Shown piece after piece: positions 8,732-17,759 of a stretch of 64,000 nucleotides of DNA. Made by a program: the position numbers and the translations under genes. Under the pieces are notes generated by a model that was not told the DNA's origin, ran no database searches, and was given only the letters and a program-made list of their open reading frames with translations. The stretch comes from Desulfosporosinus sp. (GTDB lineage Bacteria; Bacillota; Desulfitobacteriia; Desulfitobacteriales; Desulfitobacteriaceae). The stretch is from positions 211,419 to 275,418 of the forward strand of contig DOPM01000058.1 in assembly GCA_003513495.1 (NCBI GenBank). The letters are read 5' to 3'. Position 1 is the stretch's first letter. Every line of letters starts with the position of its first letter.

Positions 8732-8747
8732 TGGCACTGTGCTTGCA
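8732..8747 (+). promoter_or_regulatory. Sigma-54 (-24/-12) promoter of the bam operon
   Basis: TGGCAC, five bases, then TTGCA: an exact match to the sigma-54 core with correct spacing. It is 108 bases upstream of the bamA start and directly downstream of a sigma-54 activator gene. This is strong sequence evidence that the benzoyl-CoA reductase operon is under RpoN control. Confidence 0.88.
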
Positions 8748-8794
8748 TATAAGACAACTAAGAACTAAATATTTCCAAAATGATGGAGGGAAGT

Positions 8795-8830
8795 ATGCGG
8801 AGATTGGGATTTAGAAGGTTAGAAGATTGA
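8795..8830 (+). other. Possible 11-residue leader peptide before bamA
   Basis: An ATG behind GGAGGGAAGT opens a very short frame (MRRLGFRRLED) ending 24 bases before bamA, inside the transcript expected from the sigma-54 promoter. The ribosome site is plausible, but a frame this short can arise by chance. Confidence 0.2.
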
Positions 8831-8854
8831 TTCAGGCTATTATTAAGGAGGAAA

Positions 8855-10015
8855 TTGATGATGGACTTAAATAGTTTAAACCGATGGCCCCGTCAAACAG
8901 ATACAAAAAATCATGAGCTATATGGAAATGAACACTTTGGAACTGAAGCACCCAGCGTTTTGTATGAGAAAAAGCCCATCTTAGACCCCCAAGGAAACAT
9001 CGTGCCAGATCTTTATTCAGCATGGGTAATTCTAAACAACCCCTCACAATTTAATTCTTACACAACGGAAATGGTTAAAGGGGTTATTGCCGGTATGCAA
9101 AAAGCATCGGCTGATCGCTCTGTTGTTGCTGTTATCTTTACTGCTGTTGGAGACAAGGCATTCTGTACAGGGGGCAACACAAAGGAATATTCTGAGTATT
9201 ACAGCATGAATGGTACGGAGTACGGCTATTACATGGATCTCTTCAACGCCATGGTTGATGGTATCCTCAATTGCAAAAAACCTGTTATCTGCAGGGTAAA
9301 CGGCATGAGGGTTGCCGGCGGTCAGGAGATTGGTCTAGCGTGCGACCTCACTGTGGCTTCCGACCTTGCTGTTTTTGGGCAGGCAGGCCCGAAACACGGA
9401 TCTGCTCCCGTTGGTGGAGCCACAGACTTTCTCCCTGAATATTTAACTATGGAGCAGGCTATGTGGAATTGTATTTCCTGTGAAATGTGGAGCGCTTATA
9501 AAGTTCATCGGATGGGCATGATCAGTAAAACCTTCCCCGTCTTGAAAGTAGACGGAAAGTTTATCCGTAACCCGATGGTTAAGACGGAAAACTATGTTGA
9601 AGACGGAGAGATCGTTTATGGGGACTTTAAAACAGGAGAAGCTGCTGCAGAGGCTAAAAAAATAATGAGTGAAGCCATTATAGACTTTACCCTGTTGGAT
9701 AAAGAAATTGATAGGATTCTCTATGTGTTTACCAACTTGTTCCCTAACTGTCTGATGATGTCAATTGATGGTGTCCGCGGCAAGAAGAAATTTTTCTGGG
9801 ATCAAGCAAAACTACTGAATCGTCACTGGTTGGTGGCTAACATGCAAAGTGAGGCGTATATGGGCTTTAATGCTTTTAACAACAAGAAAACAACCGGTAA
9901 AGACACTATTGACTTTATTAAGTATCGTCAGTTGCAGGCAGAATGTAAGCCATATACCACAGAATTCTTTGAAGAAGTCATGGCACCTCCCCTAGATAGA
10001 GGGGTTGAAAAATGA
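8855..10015 (+). CDS. bamA: 6-oxocyclohex-1-ene-1-carbonyl-CoA hydrolase (BamA)
   Basis: A 386-residue crotonase-superfamily enzyme. BamA hydrates and opens the ring of 6-oxocyclohex-1-enoyl-CoA to 3-hydroxypimelyl-CoA, the ring-cleaving step of anaerobic benzoyl-CoA catabolism. The two oxyanion-hole segments are visible: DKAFCTGGNTKEY near residues 103-116 and GGQEIGLACDLTVASD near 153-168. The long N-terminal segment (about 60 residues before the crotonase core) and total length fit BamA/Oah rather than ordinary enoyl-CoA hydratases of about 260 residues. The start ATG (8855, or 8858) follows AAGGAGGAAATTG. The stop overlaps the bamB start as ATGA. It is first in the operon, behind the sigma-54 promoter. 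Confidence 0.93.
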   Translation: MMMDLNSLNRWPRQTDTKNHELYGNEHFGTEAPSVLYEKKPILDPQGNIVPDLYSAWVILNNPSQFNSYTTEMVKGVIAGMQKASADRSVVAVIFTAVGDKAFCTGGNTKEYSEYYSMNGTEYGYYMDLFNAMVDGILNCKKPVICRVNGMRVAGGQEIGLACDLTVASDLAVFGQAGPKHGSAPVGGATDFLPEYLTMEQAMWNCISCEMWSAYKVHRMGMISKTFPVLKVDGKFIRNPMVKTENYVEDGEIVYGDFKTGEAAAEAKKIMSEAIIDFTLLDKEIDRILYVFTNLFPNCLMMSIDGVRGKKKFFWDQAKLLNRHWLVANMQSEAYMGFNAFNNKKTTGKDTIDFIKYRQLQAECKPYTTEFFEEVMAPPLDRGVEK

Positions 10016-11976
10016 GGTATGCAGAGACAGGGTATAATCTTGAAATTGATTTATCTCGAGGAAATATTGAGAAGGTAGAAACAGATCCGAAATTAACGGA
10101 ACTTCATCTTGGGGGGCTAGGTACAAACGCCAAGATATTATGGGATAGGGTACCTGCTGATGCTGACCCATATTCACCTGAGAATCTACTGATATTTAGC
10201 GCAGGTCTTTTAGGTGGAACGCCAGCTCCTGGTGCAAACCGTACCATTGTTTCTTCCTTTTCTCCTCAGACTAAGTTAATGGCCTTTTCAATGATGGGAG
10301 GATTTTTTGCTTCGGAGTTAAAACATGCCGGCTATGACAAAATAATTATTCGCGGTCAATCCCCTAGTCTGGTTTATTTATGGATAAACAATAACAAAGT
10401 GGAAATACGTGATGCGAGTCATCTTCAGGGGAAAGGCACCTTGGAAACGGCAGACATTATTCGGCAGGAGTTAAAGGAACCAAACGCTCAGGTAGCTTCA
10501 ATTGGCCTAGCTGGAGAGAATAGAGTCTATTTTGCCTCAATTGAGCAGGGCAAATCCAGTTGTAGTCGTCAAGGAATGGGCGGCGTGATGGGGGATAAAA
10601 GGTTAAAGGCGATTGCTGTTCGTGGCACCAAGGAGATTAATATTGCCAGACCGGCTGAGTTTATGGAGCATTGTAACGATATACTGAAATATGTAAAATT
10701 TAGGAGCAAAAATCCCCTTGGAATGGTAGAGCCTATTTTTGAAGGGCTTGGGGCGCCGCAAGAAATGAAACTCCATGATGAAAAGTGGCACACCACCGGC
10801 TTCGCGTGGGGCAATGCCCGTACACGTAGAAAAGATTTTTGGACGGAAGAAGTCGAAAAGAATTGGACTGAAACTGCAGAAAAGACGCTGGAACGGTTTT
10901 TAAGCTGTTACAATTGTCCTTTGAGTTGTGGTGCATCTGTTGCCTATCCGGGCATTCCTAAATACATGATGAAGTGTTACTCAAAACTTACTTATACTAT
11001 GGCTGCTATGTCGGACTTGGACTTTGGTTATAGAATCAATGCTAAGGCTCAAGCCTATGGAGTAGACGGATTTACAACCCCGCAATCGATTGCCTTTGCC
11101 ATAGAACTTTATGAAGCTGGCATTTTGACTGACAAGGATCTACCGGGAATGCCGTCCGATACAGAGGAGAGGTTTTTCTGGTTCCTTGACAAAATTGCCC
11201 AGCGCGAAGGAATAGGAGATATTTTAGCTAATGGTACCTACTGGGCAGCCAAACAGATTGGTAATGGTGCAGAAGCGTATGCTCATAACAACATAAAAAA
11301 ACATGAGCAGGTACCGCTTAAATTAGGGATGCTGAATCCTATTTATTTCCTTATGTATTGTACCGGCGAGAAAATAGGTATCAATCAAATTGAAGGTCAG
11401 TTCCCCCAAGGACCATTTCCTAACAGGGAGGATCGAGAAGAGTTTATTAAGGATTGGCACCATGTTCCAGATGAAAAGTTCAAACAATATTTTCTGGATT
11501 GGAACCCACGGGGAGAAAATTCAAATCCCTATTACCCAACGGTTCAAATGTCCTGTGAACTTGTAGACTGGATGGAGAGGATGCATTACATTGATGACTC
11601 CCTCGGGATGTGCGCCGGTTTGTCCTCATTCCCTCTAAAGCCGGCTTATCATATGCACAATTACCCTGAGGTAATCTCAGCAGCTATCGGGGTGGATTTT
11701 GACGAAGACAGACTAACAAAGGCAGCTAGGAGAAACCGGACTTTAGTTAGGGCTATCAACAACAGAAGAGGCTTAAGAAGAAAGGATGAACGTCCGCCGG
11801 AGGATCATTGGAGGCATAGGTTCCCCGAGCTTGAAACGAAGCTCTTAGATGAGTATTACAAATTTAGGGGATTTAACAATCAGGGTATTCCTACTAAAGA
11901 GACACTACAGGCATTAGGTTTAGATTATGTTGCCGAGGACTTTGAACAGAGAGGGATTTATGATGAGCAAAGTTAG
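10012..11976 (+). CDS. bamB: Class II benzoyl-CoA reductase catalytic subunit, tungsten AOR family (BamB)
   Basis: A 654-residue protein of the aldehyde:ferredoxin oxidoreductase family. BamB carries the tungstopterin active site that reduces benzoyl-CoA to the 1,5-dienoyl-CoA without ATP. Visible are the N-terminal pterin-binding fold (GGLGTNAKILWD; SAGLLGGTPAPGANR), the Fe-S ligand cluster CYNCPLSC near residues 299-306, a GVDGFTTPQS segment in place of the AOR GLDTIS motif, and a last Cys in LGMCAGLS near 535. The assignment as BamB rather than a generic AOR rests on position: directly after bamA (ATGA overlap) and before bamC-I. It is expected to be soluble, in a complex with BamC. Confidence 0.92.
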   Translation: MRYAETGYNLEIDLSRGNIEKVETDPKLTELHLGGLGTNAKILWDRVPADADPYSPENLLIFSAGLLGGTPAPGANRTIVSSFSPQTKLMAFSMMGGFFASELKHAGYDKIIIRGQSPSLVYLWINNNKVEIRDASHLQGKGTLETADIIRQELKEPNAQVASIGLAGENRVYFASIEQGKSSCSRQGMGGVMGDKRLKAIAVRGTKEINIARPAEFMEHCNDILKYVKFRSKNPLGMVEPIFEGLGAPQEMKLHDEKWHTTGFAWGNARTRRKDFWTEEVEKNWTETAEKTLERFLSCYNCPLSCGASVAYPGIPKYMMKCYSKLTYTMAAMSDLDFGYRINAKAQAYGVDGFTTPQSIAFAIELYEAGILTDKDLPGMPSDTEERFFWFLDKIAQREGIGDILANGTYWAAKQIGNGAEAYAHNNIKKHEQVPLKLGMLNPIYFLMYCTGEKIGINQIEGQFPQGPFPNREDREEFIKDWHHVPDEKFKQYFLDWNPRGENSNPYYPTVQMSCELVDWMERMHYIDDSLGMCAGLSSFPLKPAYHMHNYPEVISAAIGVDFDEDRLTKAARRNRTLVRAINNRRGLRRKDERPPEDHWRHRFPELETKLLDEYYKFRGFNNQGIPTKETLQALGLDYVAEDFEQRGIYDEQS

Positions 11977-12502
11977 GAAAAAAGTCAAGTCTATTAAAAT
12001 TGATCTTAATAAATGTAATGGCTGTAAGGCGTGTGAGGTAATCTGTTCATCCTTTCACGCTACGCCAAAATACAGTAGTAATAATCCGGCGAGGGCTCGT
12101 ATTAGACTAACACGTGATCCAATAAGAGACGTATTTGTTCCTGTATATGCCGGTGAATATACTTCAGCGGAATGTATGGGTAGAGACAAATATGTGATTG
12201 ACGGAAAGGAATACGACGAGTGCGGCTTTTGCAGGGCTTCCTGCCCATCTCGGGGCTTTTTCAAAGAACCCGATTCCGGCCTTCCTCTCAAATGTGATAT
12301 GTGTGAAGAGAATGATCCGGGACAAGAACCTCTGTGTGTTCAGTGGTGCTTAGCTGATGCCCTGACTTACGAGGAAAGGGAAGAGGAAGTTGAAGAAGAA
12401 GTGAAGCTAAGTGATATAGAGAGAGGATTGAAATCATTAGTAGACAAACATGGATTACAGAACCTCTTGGATACGGTTGTTCGAATGTCACAGAAGAGCT
12501 AA
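11960..12502 (+). CDS. bamC: Benzoyl-CoA reductase ferredoxin-like subunit (BamC)
   Basis: A 180-residue polyferredoxin. The Cys clusters CNGCKACEVIC, CGFCRASCP, CDMC and CVQWC can bind three or four [4Fe-4S] centres. BamC forms the catalytic BamBC unit with BamB and passes electrons to the tungsten site. The start is placed at ATG 11960 (ATGATG), overlapping the end of bamB; the frame continues upstream to 11927 without a ribosome site. The last 40 residues are strongly acidic, with a run of Glu. A 109-base gap with a repeat separates it from bamD. Confidence 0.9.
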   Translation: MMSKVRKKVKSIKIDLNKCNGCKACEVICSSFHATPKYSSNNPARARIRLTRDPIRDVFVPVYAGEYTSAECMGRDKYVIDGKEYDECGFCRASCPSRGFFKEPDSGLPLKCDMCEENDPGQEPLCVQWCLADALTYEEREEEVEEEVKLSDIERGLKSLVDKHGLQNLLDTVVRMSQKS

Positions 12503-12509
12503 ATAAGGA

Positions 12510-12580
12510 AAGGGGACACACCTGCTGAAGCTTGGGTGATACTTTATGGACAGGAATGTCCCCAATAAAAGGAATGTCCC
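12510..12580. repeat. GGGGAC / GTCCCC repeat unit between bamC and bamD
   Basis: The gap holds AAGGGGACACACCT, then two direct copies of GGAATGTCCCCAA at 12553-12565 and 12571-12583. The G-rich and C-rich ends face each other and can form a long stem. A related end (GGACCGTCCCC) occurs at window bases 5-15. This looks like a small dispersed palindromic repeat of the kind common in Firmicutes, inserted inside the bam operon. Confidence 0.6.
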
Positions 12581-12611
12581 CAACTAAATGGGATAGAAGG
12601 TGATTAAACTC

Positions 12612-13763
12612 GTGGAGACCGTAGCACCTTTCAAAGAGGTAATCGATGAAATAAAAGAGAGCGGGGCAGAAGCCTTTAAATTCTGTTATCAATGTGGAAA
12701 ATGCGACTCTCTTTGTCCCTGGAATAGGGTTAGAACGTTCAGTATGCGCAAGCAAATTCGAGAGGCAACCTTCGGTTTGACGGAGATAGAAACTGAAGAG
12801 ATCTGGCGTTGCACTACCTGCGGAAGGTGTCAGCAGCAATGTCCTCGGGACGTAAAGCAGATACAAAATATGATAGGCCTGCGCAGATTTGCCACGGGAT
12901 ATGGGGTTTTTCCTGAGGCTGTCAAGCCTATTCGCGCAGCAAGCTCAGGACTCACCTCTGATGGTAACCCCTTCGGAGAAGATCGAGGAAAGAGGGCAGA
13001 CTGGGCAGAGGGCCTCGGTGTAAAAACATTTACCGAAGGAATGGAAATTTTGTATTTCCCTGGGTGTTATCTCAGCTATGACTCAAGATTAAAGAAAGTA
13101 GCTGTTGCTACAGCCAAGATTCTCAAAAAGGCGGGCGTAGATTTCGGAATACTGGGATCGAAAGAAAATTGTTGTGGAGAAAGCATCCGTAAGACGGGAA
13201 ATGAGGAATTATTCAAACGCATGGCAAAGGAAAACATCAAAACGTGGATCGAAAACGGAGTTAAGAAAATCGTTGTTAATTCCCCTCATTGCTACCACAC
13301 CTTCAAGAACGAATATCCCGAATTCAATGTGAACTTTGAAGTGATTCATATTTCCCAGTATATATCCGTGCTTATAAATGAAGGGAGACTTCAGGTTAGC
13401 AAGGAGTACGGGAAGAAAGTAACCTATCACGATCCATGTTATCTTGGCCGTCATAATGACATATATGACCAACCGCGAGAAATCCTAAACAAGATTCCTG
13501 GTTTAGAAATGAATGAGATGGTTGAAAATCGAGAAAACAGTCTCTGCTGTGGAATGGGGGGAGGCAGGATTTGGATAGAGACGATCAAGTCTGATAGATT
13601 CGCCAACCTCAGATTAGAACAAGCTACTGAGGTCGGGGCTGAAGTGTTGGTTACTTCCTGCCCCTATTGCATCACCAATTTTGAGGATAGCAGGTTAGTC
13701 ATGAACTATGATGATGTCATACAGGTCAAGGACATTACGGAAATCCTCCAGGAAGTAATTTAG
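12612..13763 (+). CDS. bamD: HdrD-like Fe-S protein of the benzoyl-CoA reductase complex (BamD)
   Basis: A 383-residue protein with two N-terminal [4Fe-4S] motifs (CYQCGKCDSLCP and CTTCGRCQQQCP) and two CCG domains (ENCCGES near the middle; SLCCGMGGG followed by CPYC near the end). This is the heterodisulfide-reductase HdrCB/HdrD layout. In the class II complex BamD and BamE link the catalytic unit to the electron-bifurcating modules. The start chosen is GTG 12612, eight bases after AGAAGGTGA; a GTG at 12600 in the same frame is possible but lies within that ribosome site. The function is inferred from fold and operon position. Confidence 0.88.
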   Translation: METVAPFKEVIDEIKESGAEAFKFCYQCGKCDSLCPWNRVRTFSMRKQIREATFGLTEIETEEIWRCTTCGRCQQQCPRDVKQIQNMIGLRRFATGYGVFPEAVKPIRAASSGLTSDGNPFGEDRGKRADWAEGLGVKTFTEGMEILYFPGCYLSYDSRLKKVAVATAKILKKAGVDFGILGSKENCCGESIRKTGNEELFKRMAKENIKTWIENGVKKIVVNSPHCYHTFKNEYPEFNVNFEVIHISQYISVLINEGRLQVSKEYGKKVTYHDPCYLGRHNDIYDQPREILNKIPGLEMNEMVENRENSLCCGMGGGRIWIETIKSDRFANLRLEQATEVGAEVLVTSCPYCITNFEDSRLVMNYDDVIQVKDITEILQEVI

Positions 13764-13786
13764 AAGGGTAAAGGGGTGATAGAAAA

Positions 13787-16700
13787 TTGGAACACGAGTT
13801 ACTGGTAAAAGAACAAGTTCAAAATCTTTGTAATAGTGTTGGAAACAGTCATTATGGAGATGTCATGGTTGTTGGTGGAGGGATCAGCGGTATTCAAGCT
13901 TCTCTTGATCTGGCGACTGCTGGTTATAAGGTTTATTTGGTTGACAAAGCACCGAGTATTGGAGGTCATATGGCTCAACTTGACAAGACCTTTCCTACTA
14001 ATGACTGCTCCAGTTGAATACTCAACCCCAAACTGGTCGAGGTCGACCGGCAGCCAAATATTGAAGTTCTAACTTATACTGAAGTGGACAATGTAGAAGG
14101 GGAAGCTGGAAACTTTAAGGTAACATTGAGTAAAAAACCTAAATATGTTAATGAGGACAAATGCACGGGTTGTACTACGTGTGTAGAATACTGCCCGGTG
14201 AAGTACCCGGATCAATTTAATCAGGAAATTTCACAAAATAAAGCAATTCATATATATTTCGCTCAGGCAATTCCTCTTGTCACTTATATTGACAAAAGCT
14301 GCCTTTATCTTAAAGAAAAGAAGTGTGGTCTTTGCCAATCAGTTTGTAAGGCGGATGCCATTGATTTTAACCAAACTGCGGAGAAGGTAGAAGTCAATGT
14401 AGGAGCAATCGTTTTATCTCCGGGTTTTGAACCCTTTGATCCTAAGCTAAGAAACGACTATGGCTACGGAAAGTATCAGAACGTTGTAACCAGCCTTGAT
14501 TTTGAACGGATTTTGAGTCCCTCAGGAGCATACGAAGGTGAGATATTGCGCGCTTCCGACAAGAAGCATCCTAAAAAGATAGCGTGGATTCAATGTGTCG
14601 GTTCTAGACAGGTTAACCCGGCGGGCGCAAATAGTTACTGTTCATCTGTCTGCTGCACATATGCCCAAAAACAAGTAATTTTGACAAAAGAACATGACGC
14701 TGAGACCGAGTGCACTATATTTCATAACGATGTTCGTTCTCATAACAAAGATTTAGAGCGATACTTCCAAAGAGCAGAAAATCTTCCTGGGGTTCGTTTT
14801 ATTAGAAGCTATGTATCCATAGGAAAAGAGATTCCAGAGAGTAAGAATGTCACGATCAGATATTCTACACCAGAGGATGGAGTAAAAGAAGAAGAATTTG
14901 ATATGGTAGTATTATCCGTCGGATTGAACCCTCCTGCCGAGGCGAAGAGTTTTGTTAATAAATTCGGAATTGAGCTCAATTCTCATGGATTCTGTAAAAC
15001 GAATCCTTCCAATCCTTCGGAGGCCACTAGGCCTGGGATTTTTGTAAGTGGAGCCTTCCAGGGCCCTTCAGATATTCCTGAGTCGGTCTTTACTGCCAGC
15101 GCTGCTGGCTCCCGATGTGGTGAACTCCTCGATTACAGGCGAGGGAAGCTGAACCAAGAAAGGATATATCCTCAAGAAAGGGATGTCTCTCAAGAGGAAC
15201 CAAAGATAGGTGTCTTTATATGTCATTGCGGGGCAAATATCTCAAGGATAGTAAATGTTCCGTCCACAGTTGAATATGCCTTAACCTTGCCCAATGTTGT
15301 TTATGCTCAGGAACAGTTATTTTCATGTGCTACTAATTCGGCCAAAGAAATATCGGATATGGTAAAGGAAAAAGGGCTCAATCGAGTAGTTATCGCCGCC
15401 TGTTCTCCCAGAACCCTTGAACCTTTATTCCGCGACACCCTTAGGGAGGCAGGAATTAATCAATATTACTTAGATATGGCTAATATTAGAGAACATTGCT
15501 CCTGGGTTCACGGGAAGGAAAAGGAAGAGGCCACCCAAAAGGCCAAGGATATAATCAGAATGTCCGTAGCGAGGGCTTCCCATCTGAAGCCTTTGCAAGA
15601 ATTTGAATTGCACGTTAACAAGACTGCTTTAGTGATAGGAGGAGGTATTGCAGGCCTGACCAGTGCTCTGAGTGTTGCTAATCAGGGACATGAAGTTTAC
15701 CTGGTTGAAAAGGATTCAGACCTAGGAGGAATTGCACGAAGGATTTACTATACCCTTGAGGGGCTGGATGTACAAGAGTACTTAACAGATCTAATACGAA
15801 AAGTTTATAAGCACCCTTCAATACATGTATATACGGATGCAACCATTACTGAGACAACCGGTTACGTTGGGAATTTCTTAACCAAGGTGAAATCAGAAAG
15901 AGGGTTCATAGAGATAAAACATGGAGTAGCTATCCTCGCTACAGGTGCTGAGATATACAAACCTACTGAGTATTTTTATGGTGAAGATGAGAGGGTAATG
16001 ACTCACCTGGAGTTGGAGGAGCACATCGCCAAGAGGAATGAAAAACTACTTCATTCCGAGAGTCTAGTCATGATCCAATGCGTTGGGTGCAGAAATGAAG
16101 ACCGAAATTACTGTAGCCGGGTATGTTGCAGTGAGTCTATAAAGAACGCCTTGAAGCTAAAAGAGATAAACCCACAGATGGAAATCTATGTTCTCTTTAG
16201 AGATATGAGAACCTATGGTTTCAAAGAAGATTATTACAGGGAGGCGGCAAATAAGGAAGTAAGGTTTATCCGTTATGAACCCCAGGATAAACCCGAGGTG
16301 GAGGCAGTTTTGAATGAGGAAGGGCAGCCTGTCTTAAGGGTTTCGGTGAAAGATCTTATTTTAGGTAAGAAGCTTGAAATAGAGGCTAATGCACTTGCCT
16401 TGGCTGCTGCAGTTATCCCGTCATCCGGAAGCCAGGAAGCAAACCTGCTATTTAACTTAGCAATCAATCCGGATGGTTTTAACAAAGAAGCCCATGTCAA
16501 ATTGAGACCTGTTGAATTTGCTGTTGATGGGGTTTATCTTTGCGGAATGGCACACTATCCCAAATTTATATCCGAAACAGTAAGTCAAGCTTATGGAGCT
16601 GCTGGTCGAGCCATAACCCTTCTCTCTCATGATACCGTGGTAGCCTCCGGTTCTGTTTGCGAGGTGAATGGAAATAAATGTATTTCATGTGGGGCATGTA

Positions 16701-16888
16701 TTACAGCTTGTACCTACGGTGCTATAGAATTTATTGATACACCACAAGGCAGAAAGGCCGGAGTTAATCCTGCTCTCTGTAAAGGTGATGGGCTCTGTAA
16801 CACAAAATGTCCAACAGGAGCTATATCACTCAAGCACTTTACTGATGAAGAACTTTTGAGCCAGATTGATGCAGCGGTTTGTATATAA
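13787..16888 (+). CDS. bamE: HdrA-like flavoprotein, selenocysteine-containing (BamE)
   Basis: A continuous frame of 1033 residues if the in-frame TGA at 14015-14017 is read as selenocysteine (residue 77). Around it the protein reads TFPTNDCSS-U-ILNPKLVEV, where HdrA proteins have Cys at the U position, and homology resumes at once after the TGA. It is a double HdrA: first FAD motif GGGISGIQAS (about 28), Fe-S clusters CTGCTTCVEYCP and CGLCQSVC, a second FAD motif GGGIAGLTSA (about 620), and a C-terminal ferredoxin (CISCGACITAC). BamE is the flavin centre proposed to bifurcate electrons. The start is TTG 13787 after AAAGGGGTGATAGAAAA. Reading it as two genes or a pseudogene is unlikely, because the frame is intact for 957 codons after the TGA. 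Confidence 0.9.
14033..14050 (+). promoter_or_regulatory. Candidate bacterial SECIS hairpin in bamE
   Basis: A seven-pair stem, CTGGTCG with CGACCGG (one G-U pair), closes a four-base AGGU loop whose GU lies 25-26 bases after the UGA. Bacterial SECIS elements place a short stem with GU in the apical loop about 16-37 bases after the UGA, so geometry and loop both fit. No folding energy was computed. Confidence 0.6.
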
Positions 16889-16938
16889 CAGTTTGATATA
16901 AATTAAGAAGGGATCACTAAGTGAGGGGGTGAAAACGA

Positions 16939-17706
16939 ATGAGCATAGAACTTAAATTTAAACCTAAGATATTAGGATTTGTATGCAACTTTTGAGTATA
17001 TGGGTCAGCGGACCTGGCTGGCGTGTCCAGACTACAATATACGACTGAAAGCAGGCTTATTCGTGTCATGTGTTCCGGTAGGGTCGACCTGTCATTTGTA
17101 CTGAGAGCTTTCTCAAATGGCATGGATGGAGTGATAATTGGGGGTTGCCGTTTTAACGAATGTAATTATGCGACTCATGGAAATTACCATGCATTAAACA
17201 TGGTACTTCTATGCAAGAAAATAATGAAGTATATCGGACTAAACCCAGATCGGTTAAGGCTGGAAACTATGTCTTCCAGTGATGGAATTCTTTTTGCCGA
17301 AGTTATGAGCGATTTTGGTAAGCAGGTGAAGGCGTTAGGACCTCTCGGCAGAGGCGAAGGAGCCAATGAAAATGCATTGAAGGCTAAACTCGAGGCAGTT
17401 ACAAACCTAGTTCCCTATATCAGGCTGGTGGAAAGAGAGAGAATGAGAATATCTATTCAATCGGAGGAGGCATATTATAAATTTTTTAACAGTGACGAGT
17501 TCAATAGATTATTTAAAGAAACAATTGGCGAAAAAATTGCGATCAGCCAAATTATCACACTCTTGCGGGAAGGACCCCGTACAACCGAAGAGATTACAAA
17601 GGTTTTAGACCTGACCCCCTCTGAAGTATCAATGCACCTTAATAGTTCGTCAAGGCAAGGACTAGTCAGGTTCGAGGAAGGCGAGAAGAGCTTTGCTCTC
17701 GCCTAA
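16939..17706 (+). CDS. bamF: MvhD-like Fe-S subunit with selenocysteine and C-terminal winged helix (BamF)
   Basis: The frame runs from ATG 16939 (after AGTGAGGGGGTGAAAACGA) through an in-frame TGA at 16993-16995 to 17706, giving 255 residues with selenocysteine at residue 19. The motif reads VCNF-U-VYGSADLAG; MvhD/FrhD proteins have CNWC.Y..ADLAG, so U replaces the second cluster Cys. More ligands follow in RVMCSGRVD, GCRFNECNY. MvhD passes electrons to HdrA, here BamE. Residues about 190-255 form a winged-helix-like domain (TTEEITKVLDLTPSEVSMHL). A start at 17023 would discard the conserved N-terminal motif and has no good ribosome site. Confidence 0.88.
17004..17030 (+). promoter_or_regulatory. 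Candidate SECIS region in bamF
   Basis: Two alternative hairpins follow the UGA: GTCAGC/GCTGGC (17004-17009 with 17017-17022, six pairs, seven-base loop) and CTGG/CCAG (17014-17017 with 17027-17030, loop containing GU about 28 bases from the UGA). Which one serves as SECIS cannot be settled without folding. Confidence 0.4.
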
Positions 17707-17759
17707 GGTAAAAGAGTATGCTGGATTAGGGGAAAGAAGGAGGTCAGGATAGAGAAGCT

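Noticed and set aside
12288..12866. 192-residue minus-strand frame across bamC and bamD
   Set aside because: It lies opposite two well-supported Fe-S protein genes, so it is most likely a shadow of their coding sequence.
13787..14017. A separate 76-residue protein followed by a truncated HdrA starting at 14084
   Set aside because: The two pieces are in one frame, join within one conserved motif and are divided only by a TGA at a Cys position; selenocysteine explains this better than two genes or a pseudogene.
17023..17706. BamF starting at the ATG at 17023
   Set aside because: It would drop the conserved CxxC-type motif and lacks a good ribosome site; ATG 16939 has both when the TGA is read as selenocysteine.
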